DNA from: SZUA-592 sp041556555
GTDB lineage: Bacteria > Pseudomonadota > Gammaproteobacteria > Eutrophobiales > Eutrophobiaceae
Reading direction: 5' to 3'
DNA: 43,473 nt
Assembly (NCBI GenBank): GCA_041556555.1
Contig: JBFFIE010000013.1
Location: 1 to 43,473, forward strand
Part shown: positions 43,375 through 43,473 of the stretch, one piece after another
Position numbering within the stretch: position 1 is the first letter of the stretch
Layout of the letters: each line of letters begins with the position of its first letter
Translations under genes and position numbers: made by a program
Notes under the pieces: generated by a model
What the model was told of the DNA's origin: nothing
Seen by the model: only the letters and a program-made list of their open reading frames with translations
Databases searched by the model: none

Positions 43375-43473
43375 TGAGTGTACCAGGAGGACGAGATCCA
43401 AGGGCCGGTATCCTGTCTCTGACCATACGTGACAAGAGCGCCCTTTACGCATCCTATATGCCATTCATAAAGA
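43374..43473 (+). CDS. pilZ: Type IV pilus assembly protein PilZ, N-terminal part (runs off the window)
   Basis: The 33 visible residues contain GILSLTIRDKSALYASYMPF, the family start of the short PilZ protein that binds the PilB ATPase through FimX in Pseudomonas-like bacteria. The ATG overlaps the holB stop by one base, and holB-pilZ is the usual order. The rest lies outside the window, so its c-di-GMP-binding ability cannot be assessed. Confidence 0.9.
   Translation, partial: MSVPGGRDPRAGILSLTIRDKSALYASYMPFIK

Overview
The window is a stretch of chromosomal core genome from a gammaproteobacterium. The evidence is gene order as much as gene content. Diagnostic blocks are smc-zipA-ligA, nadB divergent from rpoE-rseA-rseB-degP, lepA-lepB-DUF4845-rnc-era-recO-pdxJ-acpS, and rne divergent from rluC-gph-sppA, followed by maf / yceD-rpmF-plsX-fabHDG-acpP-fabF-pabC-mltG-tmk-holB-pilZ. 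Having smc rather than mukB, a short QueF and a PduO-type cobalamin adenosyltransferase points away from the enteric bacteria towards a Chromatiales/Thiotrichales/Pseudomonas-like lineage. The sequence does not allow a closer placement. No rRNA, tRNA, CRISPR array, insertion sequence, phage or integron is visible, and almost every base is coding.

Layout. (1) 1-1771: 5' end of gltA (minus), a 341-bp divergent spacer with a 10-bp palindrome, a cobalamin adenosyltransferase, and a convergent periplasmic retropepsin-like protease. (2) 1897-5813: a variant type I-beta DAHP synthase whose end overlaps the convergent queF-cysZ-dksA-gluQ minus-strand run; DksA carries a long lysine-rich tail. (3) 6018-12334: smc, zipA, ligA (chromosome organisation, division, ligation). 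(4) 12343-15467, minus strand: nadB, a membrane diguanylate cyclase without the product-inhibition site, and an unlisted 47-residue lipoprotein. (5) 15594-19520: the envelope-stress sigma factor, its anti-sigma pair, the periplasmic protease and a glutaredoxin-like protein. (6) 19627-27678: translation, secretion, RNA processing, recombination and cofactor genes from lepA to prfC, mostly overlapping or nearly so. (7) 27694-30324: RNase E on the minus strand with a leader of about 340 nt that can form a pseudoknot or two competing hairpins. (8) 30325-43473: rluC, gph, sppA, maf, then the long fatty-acid synthesis and cell-envelope cluster ending in partial pilZ.

The genes work together as a growth block. 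The fab cluster makes acyl chains on AcpP. PlsX feeds phospholipid synthesis, and AcpS (in the lepA cluster) activates AcpP. MltG, ZipA and SMC act in wall and chromosome handling. RpoE/RseAB/DegP guard the envelope, and RNase E, RNase III and RluC process RNA.

I found no convincing undescribed multi-gene system. The best leads are the rne leader RNA, the histone-like tail on DksA, an Asn in place of an expected active-site Asp in RNase III, the variant DAHP synthase, the small lipoprotein behind the diguanylate cyclase, and several weak or hidden translation starts.
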